Assembly (NCBI GenBank): GCA_007922225.1
Contig: ML679971.1
Coordinates: 2,236,611 to 2,300,610, forward strand
Direction of reading: 5' to 3'
From: Emydura subglobosa
Lineage: Eukaryota; Chordata; Testudines; Chelidae
DNA length: 64,000 nucleotides
Shown here: piece by piece, positions 37,295-48,749 of the stretch
Position numbering within the stretch: position 1 is the first letter of the stretch
Layout of the letters: each line of letters begins with the position of its first letter
The notes under the pieces: generated by a model
What the model was told of the DNA's origin: nothing
Database searches by the model: none
Seen by the model: only the letters and a program-made list of their open reading frames with translations
Position numbers and translations under genes: made by a program

Positions 37295-38437
37295 TCAGAT
37301 ATCTAATAATGTACAGAGCAGCAGACAACACAAACCAGTTAAGTTATTGACATCACCTCCTCCAATCTTGTGTCTGTGTCTAATGAATTCCAGGATTATA
37401 CAACGTAAACAAGTTTGGAATGTCACCATTATGCCTGAGCTTAATTACCTAGTGGGCAGGAGGATTCCTATAAACATGGTCCTAACATCTGTATCAACCA
37501 GTATTTTATATTCTGTTTTCTCTTCTTTGTAGCACTTCAGGTTCACAGCCCTCTTCATATCCTGATTCCTCTGCAGCTGGTAGGGATACAGCCCTTTATA
37601 TAAATAAAGGAAGGCGCAATGGAAATACTATTGTATATGACTACTTTTTTCTTAACCAATATATATAAAGTCATAGACTTGTTTTGTTAATTTCACAAGA
37701 CCAAAGACCTGACTATGGTACACTGTTCAAACAGCTTCACAGGAAATATTGCAGCCCCTGTAATGTACCAAGCCATCGATGACACAAACCACTGACATTT
37801 CCAGTATGACCTCCTCCTATCTTATCACTATCTATCTTGTCTGCCATTTATTAGCCTTATCATTTCCGGTGCAGAGAGGGAGGCAGTAGTGGAGTTGGCA
37901 GAACTGCTCTTCTGGCCCTATGGGGAACTTGACCATGGAGCAGCTGAGCCATCCAGCAGGGAGATGCAGAGCTCCCCTCCAAAGAATAAGAGCAGGGGTA
38001 CTGCATGATTCTCAGGATTTGGACCAGTTGTTTGAAGAGCATCCATTAAAAAAAAAATTCCGACTCTTTTGTGCAACTAATCACGTCCATATTAGACAGA
38101 AACAGGAGCCCTTTATCCAGATTCATTCCTCTTTCTTGATTGATTCTTTCGATGGAAGTGCCTTAGAATATTCAGAGTGATACACAAGGGAACCAGGGAT
38201 GCATATTCCAAGAACTTTGCAGATGACAGCAAAAGTTAGTTAGGTTCTGAACACTGCTGACAGATGAGGTGTGTCATCAACTCAGTGCAGGGCATGGTCT
38301 CTGGAAAAGGATATCACAGAGATCATTGTGTTATAAATATTGACCGATACACAGAACTAAGGATTTCAACTGCTTTCAACAGAGGCTTCCTCTGAAGTCC
38401 AAAGTTTTCCATGTTCATTTCTACGCCACATTCTCTA
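37295..38437. other. Intergenic, nothing recognised
   Basis: AT-rich unique sequence with no credible frames or known repeats. Confidence 0.35.
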
Positions 38438-38734
38438 AGGCTATATCTTCACTGACAGCAGCAAATTCGCTGCCCTCAGATCAACTTATCTGGATTGACT
38501 GAGCGGTCAGTGAAGACCCGCTCAGTCGATCCAGAAATCGACATATTAAGACCACCTCCTCAAGTGGCGTAGCGCTGCGTCGAGGGGAACACAGTTCCCG
38601 TCGGCGCAGTGCATTGAAGATGCAGCGCAGAACAGAAGCACAGAAGCCGCAGGAGTTACGCACATTTTTTGCATAGTTCGCGTAACTCCGGTCGACTGCC
38701 GCCGAACCTCTGAGGTAAGGGTAGACAAGCCCTG
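38438..38734 (-). mobile_element. MITE family A, copy 1
   Basis: Inverted ends ('ggctatatcttcactgac' at 38,439 and 'gggtagacaagccctga' at the other end) enclose the landmark, read on the minus strand, 'ggttcggcggcagtcgac'. The same landmark occurs in copies at 43,696 and 49,378 (+ strand). About 300 bp, non-coding. Related to a DNA transposon family common in reptiles, superfamily not certain. Confidence 0.7.
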
Positions 38735-38799
38735 AGTTGAAGCCACTGACACCACATGCAATGCTGCTGTATTAATTTAGATGGAATATGTAGGTCCAA

Positions 38800-40140
38800 A
38801 GATTTAAAGGTATTAACCTGACCCTACCACTGTCCAACATTAAACAAGATTTGGTATACAGAGATCTCCGTTTGTTAGTTGCACGGCAAACACACAAACT
38901 CATACCAAAGTAGTTTAGAAATTTATTAACTAAAATACGGGGGAGAGAGAGGGAGGAGCTAAAACAAGTTATTGTTTAAAATTGAAATTAAAAGATTACA
39001 TGAGACAAACTTAACCAACACCCATCAAAGTCCCTTTCAAAGAAGGGCTATCAGAGTCCCTTATTTAGTTGGACAACCCTTCTTAGTGGGGAGGAAAGGG
39101 TTAGTCTCCAAGATGTTAAGAAGAATGGTTACTTTTCCTGCTTTTACCAACAGACAGACACAAGGGGGTGAAGAGAGAAGATAATAAGGATAGAAGAAAT
39201 ATGGCTTTTGTTGATGTTCTTGAGATTCTGGGCATCAGGTCAGTCACAGATAGATACTCTGCCATCATGGCTAACCTGCCAACCCAGTGCTCTGGCTCAT
39301 GTCCAGGTCTGCAACATCATCTGTTTGCTCTGGTCTCTCTCCTTTACCAGTCTCTCTTAGACTGGGCAGAACTGGGTAGAGCTGATGGACTGCCTTGTCT
39401 CATTGTCCTGGCACTGTGCCGTACAGTTGATCTCAGGATCAGCTCAGACAGAAAGCTGAGAGAGAACAGACGGGAAGGTAATGGGGCAGAAAGGAGGACA
39501 CAAGGAAAGGGGAAACATGGCAGGATCTCACATGTTCCCAACTGGAGTCTCTGCTGGTGATGACCAGGTTTCCCTGATGGTGTGTCAAGGTCTGGACACA
39601 ATGATGTGGTGATCTTTGGGATCCCCACGTGAAGGATGAAGTCCCTGGAGTGAGGCAGAGGCCTGAAAGCCTTCTCCCTCTGCCAAGAATCCCTCCAGTC
39701 AGTTTGTCAGTCTCTGCCCCCAAAAGTCTCTTTTCAGGGGCCCCAAGAGAGGGGAAATGGGTGGAATAATCCATCATTTCATTACTTTGTTCACCAAGTA
39801 GGCCTAACTTCCAGCATGCAAATTCTGGTTCATTGATTTCCAGCTCCACGCTTTTCTTATCTGTAAAGCATGATTTTTAACACATTCCTTGAGTTATGTT
39901 GGTAAAAGCCCTTTTGTTTAGACTAACTAGCTCTGTTTTTCACTTTTACTGATTTTTATAAACAACCTTATGTAACAGTCTGAGTTGGACTTTTGTGACC
40001 TTTTCCCCCATCAACATTTGCTAACATTTGTTATTACAGGTGATGAAACCATTTTACAAACTGCCATCCACTTTCCCACAATTAGGCTCAGAGTTAAGGA
40101 ATGCAACTGACATAGGCCTACTGGGCCCCAATTATTATCA
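38800..40140 (-). mobile_element. Possible LTR-type repeat on the minus strand
   Basis: The block from 'agatttggtatacagagatc' (38,848) reads on the minus strand with AATAAA near 38,922 ('agttaataaatttc'). It looks like an R/U5-type end of a retroelement. The rest (38,950-40,140) differs in composition from its flanks, but I saw no coding sequence, no clear ends and no duplication. Low-confidence call. Confidence 0.25.
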
Positions 40141-40799
40141 CAGTACCCATGTGATATTTGTTAAATGAAATTAAAATGTTCATAACAACATCACATTTAG
40201 TTGTCATAAAAATGATTTGTAGAAAATGTGCTTTAATAGAGTTTAAAACAATGGATTTTGTACTTTTCTGGAGGGTGGGCTTCATTGATCATTTGAATAA
40301 AATATATAATGGCATGATTTTAGCATAGCTGCTTATTTTCCCCTTGTGGTTTGTTTAGTCTCCTGTTGGCTGTAAGACTCTGGTCTAATTTCAGTTGCTG
40401 GGTTTAGTGTGTGGCTGGCGTTGGTGGCCTGTAATATACTGGAGGTCAGAGTAGATGATATGGTGGTCCTACCTGGCTTTAAACTCTATTTGCTTTTTCT
40501 ACTAATGAAATTTCTCTCTCTTCTGGGCTACAAGTATAATTCTTTGTATATTATTTATTGAATCTCTCACACTATTTATTTTCCTTTTTCAGGCATTCAC
40601 CCCATACCACCTCCACCTTTTGTTTCAGCACCAGTATTTGACCCAGAAACATCACCAGGTTTACATGACAGTCCAAGATCAGTCCCAGACCAGTACAGGA
40701 AAACTTGTGCTGGACCGGTTTTGTAATAATTAAAGGACTACATTCTAAATGGTTCCATGAAGGATGATCTTATGGTTAAGGCAAATTCAGGATTTCACT

Positions 40800-40985
40800 A
40801 CCAAGGAACCTGATTCAGGAAACTAGGTCCTAGTTCTGCCTCTTATAGACCTCCTCCGGGACGTTGGGCAAGTCACAATCTATCTCTGCTATAGTTTCCT
40901 CTTAGGTAAAATGGAAAGAATAATAGTATCAGTGATCTCAAAGTGTTGTTATTTTTTTTTCTTTATTATGAGTGTTTTCTTCCGG
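40800..40985 (+). mobile_element. MIR-type SINE
   Basis: 'aggtcctagttctgcctctt', 'acgttgggcaagtcacaatc' and 'ggtaaaatggaaagaataat' follow MIR order on the + strand. Confidence 0.65.
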
Positions 40986-42480
40986 AACACTGAAATCATA
41001 TGAAAAACAGTTTTAAAAATATTCTCAACAGTTGCTCAATAGCAGCAGCTTGAAGATGAATTAATTCAACTCGGCCAAATACGTAATAAGTAATTTAGTG
41101 ATACCTGATGCGTCTATCAGTCAGTTTCTGTGTATTGCTACTTTCAGTAGATGATACCAAATGCTGTTTACATCCAGGCCACTTGCTAAATCTCTTACAG
41201 ATTGCTTGTTCTTGATCAACTTCCTCCCAATTCTTAAGAACCAAAACATTCTGGAATAATACCACCTACCTATAAAAGTCATTTTGATTTTTTTTAAGCT
41301 ACAATCAAAAGCAGAAGATACCTGTAAAAAAGCAGAAGATACCAGGTAGTGATATTTCCAGAGCAAGCCACTGGCGTATTGATTTCACCCCCAACTAAGG
41401 GACCTAATTGTTTTTTTAAGGCGGGTTGCATCTGCAACCATATAAAAATTTCATTTTTCAGGCAAGAAATGTACTTTTTGTGACTCTGAACATTTAGATG
41501 TTATTTCTATTTAAAATAAATTGTCAGAAAGGTCAACTCTTGTTACTTTTAGAATCTAACAGCTCCAGCAACACAGCTAAGTGGCTGTTTCTACATGCAA
41601 ATATCCATTTGCAGGCACAATCACAGGAACAGTGGATGCAAATTAGGCCTAGTCTTGTGCTTGATTTTTGAAAATCATGGCTTAGGAGCCACAATAACAA
41701 TTTCCCAAGAGTTCAAGGTTGCAGCTTATTGGTATATGAATTTACAAATATTTCAACAACCAATGCAGATAATTAATATTTGCTTATACTTTCCAGATCA
41801 ATAAATACAAATTGCTTTTGGCTGAGACTACCAGCAAAGCAAGCAAAAATCCCCAAGGCATTTACAGATATGCTAGGCATAGCTCACTTAGGTTCCAGCT
41901 TCTTAGAATCCTAAATCATCTAATCATGATTCTGTTGGTCAAAGCCAGGTCTGCATCTATATGGAGAAACAAGTGCTGGACACATTTTGGGCAATGCTGT
42001 GCAAAATGATAGGGTTAGTACTTTTTTACCAAAATAGTGAAGAAAGAAGCTGCCCCCTTTCCCAGTCCTCTTATTCCCCAGGGTCCCACCCCACTGTGTC
42101 CACCCCTTCTCCAGTGTCCTGCCCCATATCCCCATTTTCCTAGCCCTCCATCTGCTCCCTGTGCCCTAGTCCCTCCCCACTCCTTCGTCCCTTGCTGTGT
42201 CCTGAACCCACCCCATCTGTCCCATGTCCTGGTCTCTCCCAGGGGTCCTAGCCCACTATGTGCCCACCTCATCCAGACGCCAGTCTCTTTGTATTATCTC
42301 TCCCACTGCTCCACCCATGCATGGCATAGTCGGTCCACCCCATCAGGTTAAGGACCCACTGACACTGGTGCAGGTGCCCCTACACTCTAGAGTGCCCTTT
42401 GGATCACCAGCCAGAGTGGTTTGCTCAGGTCAGGAGGGCAGAAAGACCCACTCCCAGTGCCAGCACCTGGTGCTCTTTGA
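40986..42480. other. Intergenic; C/T-rich degenerate repeat at 42,045-42,260
   Basis: 40,986-42,040 is unique AT-rich sequence. 42,045-42,260 is a C/T-rich stretch of loosely repeated 'gtcctgcccc'/'ccccattt'-like words, forming long accidental frames on both strands. It leads into the CpG-rich promoter region. Confidence 0.4.
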
Positions 42481-42977
42481 CACAGACAGAATTCTAATGC
42501 AGGGCTGGGCAAGGCTGCACGCTCCTCGGGGCAGGGGACCCCGACGGGGAGTCCTTCCAGGAAAGCCCTTATTTGCCAGCTTCACTCCTGCTTGGCCGGG
42601 GGTGCCTCGCTCTCCAGACCCCAATTTAGGGGGCTTTGGCCCCTCCCCCACTTTGGACTCAGCCGGCGTCTATGTTGCGCGCGCGCAGGGCAGCAAAGTC
42701 TCTGGATGGAGCAGCTGCCGCGCTCCGCAGCGGGCCAGGCCCGGGTGAGGGAGGTTCCCGACTGCCCAGCCTGGGCCCCTCCCCCCACGCGGGCCTCAGG
42801 CATCTGAGGACCGAGCTCCCACCCGGAGCTCGCGAACACCGCGCGGTGAAACCTCACTCCCCCGCGCCTGCGCACGAGAGGCTACAACGCGCACGCGCCC
42901 GGGCGGGCCGGCGCATGCCCAGTCGCACGTTTCCCCGAGAGTAAATAGCCGGGGCGCTGGTGGGGGTCTCCCGGACC

Positions 42978-43040
42978 ATGCCGAGGCTGACTGAGCCATG
43001 GCGGAGGGACTGCGCGGGCCGGAGCCGGCGGGGAGCTGCG
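42978..43040 (+). promoter_or_regulatory. Overlapping upstream start codon (uORF)
   Basis: An ATG at 42,978 (A at -3, C at +4) lies 20 bp upstream of the main start and in a different frame. It runs through exon 1 in phase 0 and, across the same splice junction, terminates at the TGA at 46,386-46,388. It would encode about 36 residues and overlap the main start. The main ATG has the stronger context (G at -3, G at +4), so leaky scanning is expected. Whether the transcript starts upstream of 42,978 is not known. Confidence 0.5.
42998..43040 (+). CDS. C2H2 zinc-finger protein, exon 1
   Basis: First coding exon of the three-exon zinc-finger gene, encoding MAEGLRGPEPAGSC plus the first base of a split codon. 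The start is chosen because TGA-GCC directly precedes the ATG in frame, because the ATG context gccATGg is strong, and because the exon ends in GCG|GTAGGC at a phase that joins exon 2 exactly. Splicing to 46,341 makes the split codon GAG (Glu). The initiating Ala-rich/Gly-Pro segment has no recognisable domain. Gene name unknown. Confidence rests on the phase fit of all junctions and the CpG island, not on an alignment. Confidence 0.75.
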
Positions 43041-43695
43041 GTAGGCTGGCCGGCTGGCCCCAGCTGCGGCGGGCGAGGTGCGGGGGGGGCCTCCCCGACC
43101 CTTAGGCGGCGGGGCACGGCCTGGGGGGGAGGGGCACATGCAGGATTAGGGTGTCCCCACCCCCCTCAGGGACCTTCCCCGACGTCTCGAGCCTCCGTCA
43201 GCCCGCGAGCTCCGCCCCTCCTTCCTCCCCGGCGCGTGGCCCTGCCGCGAGCCCATTGAGTGCTGCGGTACCTGGTGCCTCCGGGCTCCTTGGGGTGCCA
43301 GGCGCCTGCCTGCCTGCCTGAGCTCCTTGGCCCAGCGAGCTCTGCTGCTGCTGCGAGGCTATCAGCGTCTGTACCCCAAATCCCGACCCTTGCACCTGGG
43401 GGGGGGAAAAAAAAAGTCAGGTTTGTAACTTGGCACCAAACCCAAAGTGGCCCTGGCGCGTTAAGTTGCGGGGTTCGTTTCGCCCGAATTCGGAAGCCCT
43501 AAACCTGTCCCAAAGCGTAGGTGAGTTCGGCCAAAGGAGTCACAAAGTCCCACAGGAGTGACCGGGCGAACACTCCAGCTGAAACTTATGACGTGAGGAC
43601 TTGGTCTTGCAAGCTTTTACCTCTTGTGAGGGATCCACTGAAGTTTTCGTAGGGCTAATTACTACGTCCAGATACGTTTGCAGTAAGTCGTCTTC

Positions 43696-43960
43696 GGGCT
43701 GGTTCACACTGACCGCGCGATTCGGTGGCAGTCGACGGGAGTTACACAAACTATGCAGTGTCAACTGCTGTGCTTCCCTTCTGCGCGGTGTCTTCATTGC
43801 GCTGTGCTGTTCCCGTTGGCTCAGCGCTACGCTACTTGAGGGGGTGGACTTACTCAGTCGACTTTCTGATCGATTGAGCAGGTCTCACTGACCGCTCGAT
43901 CGATCAAGAAAGATCGATCTGGTGGCGGCGATTTTGCCACCGTCAGTCTGAACATAGCCT
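43696..43960 (+). mobile_element. MITE family A, copy 2 (intron 1)
   Basis: Shares with copies 1 and 3 the words 'cgattcggtggcagtcgacg', 'gagttacacaa', 'tgcttcccttctgcgcg' and 'gaccgctcgatcgatc', with inverted ends 'ggctggttcacactgac' and 'gtcagtctgaacatagcc'. Non-coding. Confidence 0.8.
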
Positions 43961-43964
43961 CAGC

Positions 43965-45285
43965 TCAAAGATCAATTAGAAATTCAATATTGATAAGTAC
44001 AAAATAATGCGCATTGGAAAACATAATTGCAACTATATATACAAAATGATGGGGTCTAAATTAGCTGTTGCCATTCAAGAAAAAGATCGTGGAGTCATTG
44101 TGGATAGTTGTCTGAAAACATCAGTTCAATGCACAGCAGCAGTCAAAAAAAGCTAACAGAATGTTAGGAACAGGATAGATAATAAAACAGAAGATATCCT
44201 AATGCCTCTATGTAAATTCATGGTGTGCCCACACCTTGAATACTGCATGCAGTTTTGGTCACCCCATCTCAAAAAAGATATACTGGAATTCAAAAAGATT
44301 CAGAGAAGGGCAATAAAAATGATAATGGATATGGAACAGCTTCCATAGGATGAGCAATTAAAAAGATGGGGCATGTTCAGCATGGAAAAGAGATGAATAA
44401 GAAGGGATAGGACAGAGGTCTATAAAATCTTGAATGGTGGGGAGAAAATGAATACGGAAGTATTATTTGCCCCTTCACATAACTGGAGAATCCGGGGTCA
44501 CCTTATGAAATTAATGGCCCATAAGTTTAAAACAAGCATCAGGAAGTATTTCACACTATGCACACTCAATCTGTGGAACTCGTTGCCGGGGAATGTTGTG
44601 AAGGTCAAAAGTAAAACAGGATTCAAAAAAGAATTAGATAATTTCATAGAGGACAGGTCCATCAATGGCTCTTAAGGACACGAGATGGGGAGGGTTGTGA
44701 CTTACTACAGATAATTCCCAGGTGTGTGTCTGGTGGGTCTTGCCCATGTGCTCAGGGTCTAACTGATTGCCATATTTGAGTTCAGGAAGGAATTCTTCCC
44801 CCCCTCCCCCCACCAGCCAGATTGGCAGAGAACCTGGGATTTTTTCACCTTCCTCTGCAGCATAGGGAAGGGGTCACTTGCAGATTTAAACATGTGTAAA
44901 TGGTGGTATCTCTGTAACTTGAAGTCTTTAAACCATGATTTGAGGACTTCAGTAACTCAGACACACGTTAGGGTTCTATTACAGGAGTGGCTGGGTGAGT
45001 TTCTGTGGCCTGCAATGTGCAGGAGGTCAGACTAAGGTCACAAGGGACCACTGTGATCACCTAAAGTCTATGAGATGGTGAAGGATGCAACCCCATGCTC
45101 TGGCTGTCCCTAAGCCTCTGACTGCCATATGCTGGGACTTGGCAACAGGGGATGGATCACTCAATAATTGACTTGGTCTGTTCATTCCCCCTGAAGCACC
45201 TGGCATTGGCCACTGTCGGAACACAGGATATTGGGCTAGATGGACCATTCGTGTGACCCAGTGTGGCCATTCTTATGTTGTGACT
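43965..45285 (+). mobile_element. CR1 LINE 3' part, split by a second CR1
   Basis: Plus-strand CR1 RT C-terminus (decoding to 'KYNKMRIGKHNCNYIY'-like and 'CMQFWSPHLKKDILEFKKIQ'-like segments) and UTR run to 'gacaggtccatcaatggctc' (44,653). They resume with 'gatgcaaccccatgctct...' (45,083) and the tail 'ggcattggccactgtcggaa' ending 'ttcttatgttgt' (45,285). The segment between is a separate CR1 tail. The copy is dead. Confidence 0.8.
44682..45078 (+). mobile_element. Nested 5'-truncated CR1 tail with 7-bp TSD
   Basis: A different CR1 3' UTR (with 'gtgcaggaggtcagactaag' near 45,018 and 'cctaaagtctatga' near the end) sits inside the CR1 at 43,965-45,285. It is flanked by gagatgg at 44,682-44,688 and 45,072-45,078. 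Removing it makes the outer copy collinear with the tail consensus. It is younger than the outer element by insertion order. The left border is approximate. Confidence 0.7.
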
Positions 45286-45714
45286 GATTTATACAGCATC
45301 ATAGATGAGCATGGTGCTCTGCAGAGAAATAGGAACACACAGTTTCTGCCCCTGAAAAGTTAAGACTTCAAATTAGATGATAAGATCACTCCAATCCCTC
45401 TTCTCACCTTTCTCCCCTTCCCCCCTCCCCTTCCTATTCCTCCCAAAAGAGGAGGAAAAATGTGTGAGGAAATGCAGAATTGTGTAATTGGGATTTTTTA
45501 GATTTGGTTATACATTTTTATAAGCACGTAGGACAGAGAGCTCTCACTTCATGTAGAGGCTTAGAAATGAGGAAACATTTTACTTTACAAGAAAAGCAGA
45601 AAAATGTTTTGTTTTTATGTTTATTAAAGCTTATGTTTAATAATAAAGTTTATTTTTCATGTTCTCTCCAGACATTTCTCCAGCAGAGCCAAGACCAGTG
45701 AGTGCCCTGCTGGC

Positions 45715-45985
45715 TTGAGGCAGTGTGATCTAGTGGATAGGGCACTGGAAACCTGGATTTTATTCCTGCCTCTTGTGTGACCTTGAGCAAGTCACTTTCC
45801 CTCTCTGTGCCAGCTTCCCTTCCCACCCTTTCCCTGTGTTGTATATTTAGATTATAAATTAACCTAGGGTTAGCTGTTCATTTTGTGTGCACGTACACGA
45901 GTGTACATGTACAGTGCCTAGTACAATGGACCCCTGCTCTCAGTTGTGGCCTCTAGACACTATTGTAATACAAATAATAGTAATG
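45715..45985 (+). mobile_element. MIR-type SINE, nearly full length
   Basis: Starts 'gaggcagtgtgatctagtgg', continues 'ctcttgtgtgaccttgagca' and 'agtcactttccctctctgtg', and ends with the typical 'gtacagtgcctagtacaat' tail. It sits in intron 1, about 350 bp upstream of exon 2. Confidence 0.8.
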
Positions 45986-46340
45986 GTTCTCATGCCTGCT
46001 GATCGGGATTGCATTGTGGGATGGAGCTGGGAGACATAGCTGTAATATTGCACATGCAGAATATGTAGATTACAGGTGTAGACTGTGTTGACGCAGCTGC
46101 AGCCTGGGCTGAGATGTGCTCGGAGATTTGTATTTGTCTGCCAGTGGTTGTAATGCCTGTAAAGCATTTGTATGGAAAGAAGGTGTCTTAGAAATGTTGT
46201 GGGTGCTAGATCGTGCAACTGCCAAGTAGCAGTGTAATTTTGGTTATGTAGCTGGGCTTCTGTCTTACTCCTAAATTAAAGAGAATTAGTTGCCTCAGTT
46301 TTTTGGAAGTAGTGCTAATACTGTTTTTGTCTGTTTTCAG

Positions 46341-46389
46341 AGTCTGATGTCTTTGAAATTGACCTTCCCATTACTATTTTTGTGCTGAG

Positions 46390-46422
<33 letters not shown>

Positions 46423-47012
46423 TGAACATGAAGATGAAGAGCAGGCAATCTTGAGTAATGATGATATTTTGAAGAGTGAGGAAGAAGAGTTGGCCATTTC
46501 AACTGATGATTATCTCCTAAAAAGCAAAGAGGAAGAGCAGCTACCTTCAAATGGTGATGTTCTAAGGAGTCAAATACAGTCTATTTTGAATGACGGCAAT
46601 GTTCTAAAATGTCCAAAAGAAAAGCAGGTTACTCTGAGTGTGTTTGAGAAACCAAATTCAGCCCAAGTTTCTTTAAGTGATCAATATGCTCTGGCCAATA
46701 GCAAAGCCAGCCAAAATTATGTGCCATGTCCGTTGGCTCCCAGGATGGACCTTGAGGAGGTAAATGGATTTGTCACAAGCAAAGAAGGCAAGGATGACAT
46801 CAGTTGCCAAAAGGTTCCTGTTCCTCTCTCATGTAGTGACAATAAGGATGGATATGGTCTGACTATTGAGACAAATAGGCAATTGATTTCAGGAGCAATA
46901 TTTAAAGATGGAAAGGAACCTGGGACTTCTGCAATCAGTTCCTCTGACAGCAAAGAAGAGCGCCAGCCAGCACCCCATTGCAAAGAAGCGCAGATATGTC
47001 TTGAGACTAAAG
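46341..47012 (+). CDS. C2H2 zinc-finger protein, exon 2 (acidic domain)
   Basis: Encodes residues 15-238 plus one base of a split codon. It is 672 nt, so it keeps phase 1 at both ends. The acceptor is ttttcag|AG and the donor is AAG|GTAACT. The exon begins ESDVFEIDLPITIFVLS followed by a run of nine Asp (GAT repeat, 46,391-46,417), then about five degenerate copies of a 14-17-residue unit with the pattern E-E-E-Q/E-x-I/L-S-x-D/G-D-x-L-K/R-S. Asp/Glu/Ser-rich throughout, with no zinc fingers. By analogy with proteins that pair an acidic N-terminus with C2H2 fingers (ZFX/ZFY family), it may be a transcriptional activation domain; that is inference, and I see no sequence match to ZFX. Confidence 0.8.
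46391..46417 (+). repeat. Coding (GAT)9 trinucleotide repeat
   Basis: Nine perfect GAT codons encode poly-Asp in exon 2. Such runs are prone to slippage and may differ in length between individuals. Confidence 0.9.
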
Positions 47013-47232
47013 GTAACTTGTTCTTAGTAATAGACTAGCAGATCAGGGCTTGAAAAATCCACTTGGCCTGATGCTTGGAGCAAATAGGAAAAATTCCAGG
47101 AAGAATCATTACATATTTACTTTTTTTTTTTTTTATGTAAGCTTATAGCCCTTATGTTTGTGTTGATAACCTTTCAAATGTGAACCAGGATTGAGCTGAT
47201 GCACTGTTGTACACCTGAGTGCATGGATGGCA

Positions 47233-47645
47233 TAGAATCATAGAAATGTAGGGCTGAAGGGACTTGAGGTCATCTAGTCCATCCCCCATCCTCCCCCCGC
47301 CCTCCAAGACAGGATTAAGTATACCTAGGTCATCCCTGACAGATGTTTGTCTAATCTGTTCTTAAAAACCTCCAATGATGGGAATTCTATAACCTCCTTA
47401 TGTAAACTGTTCCAGTGTTTAAGTATCCTTGCAGTTAAAATGTTTTTAACTAATATCCAATTGATATCTCCCTTCCTGCAGTCATAGCAGATTACTTCTT
47501 ATCTTGTGAACATGGAGAACAAGAGATCAATGTTCTCTTTAGAACAACCTTTCGTATATTTGAAGACTTATCATTTACCCTCCTTCAGCCTTCTTCTCTA
47601 GACTAAACAGGCCCAGTTCTTTCAACCTTCTTTCAACTATGTGCC
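47233..47645 (-). mobile_element. CR1 3' end, minus strand
   Basis: 'agaatcatagaaatgtaggg', 'gtcatctagtccatccccca', 'agtatacctaggtcatccct' and 'gactaaacaggcccagttct' are the reverse complement of the CR1 3' UTR. Confidence 0.85.
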
Positions 47646-48402
47646 TAGGCTGATGCTCAAAGATTCCACAAGCTGCAGCAGAGTGAATACTGACCAGAAT
47701 CTAGCCAGTTGTCATTCCTTATTTTCAGAATAATGTGGGAAGCAGTGAAAGTGAAAATAATCTGTTTGTTTTGCTGCCGTTTGTGAAAGTTGGGGATATT
47801 TCCTGGGGAGATGGGCTAAAAAAATGAATGCTGGGATAAGGGTAAAGTAGCTGAAATACCCCTCGTTGCAGCAGTTGGAAATCTGAAGGAGAGGTCAAGT
47901 AGCAAAGAGAGACAGCTTCACCACAGCAGGAGGCTGGGAGTGGTGAAAAGTAGTGGAGAACCTTTTACTCATACTAGCCAGGAGAATTTAACAAAAAAAG
48001 GGAGAATAAAATGAGAGAATGCTCTACTGTTCATCAGCTAGAGAAGTGTGGAGCTCAAATTGATCAAACATACTAGCCAGATGCTGGTATGAAAGATGGA
48101 ACCCTGAGCAGAGTTGAGACACAACACTTTGATAGGAATTCTGGCATACCTCCTCCAGTTGCAGGGAAAGGGCTGTAAGTGTTGGGTTCTTATCTTGATG
48201 TTGCCCCTGACAGCACTTGCCCCAAACCTCTGTAGCTGTCTGCAGCCAGTAGGAGTAGTTCTCTAGCTAGTTGGTGTTTGGTGAAATTGTAAACCCTGTG
48301 TGAGTGGGGGGAGAGAGAGAGTCATGAGCTAAGGTTAAAAAAACAAGTATGATATCAAGAGAGAGTTGGGGAAGAACTGAGAAAAGAAAGAGATACAAAA
48401 CA

Positions 48403-48749
48403 TAGTAGAGCAGTGGTCCCCAAACTGTGGTGCGTGCCCCTGCAGAGGGATGGGGAGGAACATTCAGTGGGGTTCGGCGGGACCTAGGCCAGCTCCCACA
48501 GGGGGGCGGGGAGAAAGCACCCCCCGACTCTGTCCCACCTCCGCTCCTGATGATAGGCCGGCTCCCTTCCCAGCTGTGGCTCTGCTCCGAGCCCCAGCTC
48601 CACTCCAGGTCACAGCTGTAGCTCTGGCCACAACTGTGGCCCCGCTTCCAGCCCTGACTTCCAAACATGACTCCTGGGGGGTGTATGGACAAATTACATT
48701 GGGGTAAGGAGGGTGCAACTTAAAAAGTTTGGGGACCAGTGCAGTAGCG
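48403..48749. mobile_element. Non-autonomous hAT element (intron 2)
   Basis: The element (48,411-48,741) has ends CAGTGGTCCCCAAACTGTGG and aaaaagtttggggaccagtg, inverted. The 8-bp flanks tagtagag and cagtagcg agree at 6 of 8. It belongs to the same family as the elements at 10,462 and 59,323. Confidence 0.8.

Larger units (their letters stand above)
42480..43460 (+). promoter_or_regulatory. CpG-island promoter of the zinc-finger gene
   Basis: GC- and CpG-dense block, abruptly different from the AT-rich flanks, surrounding exon 1. It contains 'cgcgcacgcgcc' (42,888-42,899), one base off the NRF1 consensus, and other GCGCA words such as 'cctgcgcacgag'. I see no TATA box at a sensible distance, as expected for a housekeeping-type CpG promoter. 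The exact start site cannot be set from sequence. Confidence 0.75.
43041..46340 (+). other. Intron 1 of the zinc-finger gene
   Basis: GT at 43,041 and a pyrimidine-rich tract followed by AG at 46,339-46,340 ('tttttgtctgttttcag'). It holds a family A MITE, a nested pair of CR1 copies and a MIR. 45,285-45,715 is unannotated AT-rich sequence. Confidence 0.75.

Noticed and set aside
39168..39849. Frames of 130 and 136 codons on opposite strands
   Set aside because: They overlap each other, lack any domain, and are in a block that looks like a retroelement end.
42224..42748. 174-codon frame in the CpG island on the + strand
   Set aside because: A consequence of GC-rich sequence with few stops. 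Competing frames exist on both strands and the real exon 1 lies further right.
45715..45800. tRNA-like sequence in intron 1
   Set aside because: The 'gatctagtggatagggcactgg' portion is the tRNA-derived head of a MIR SINE, not a tRNA gene.
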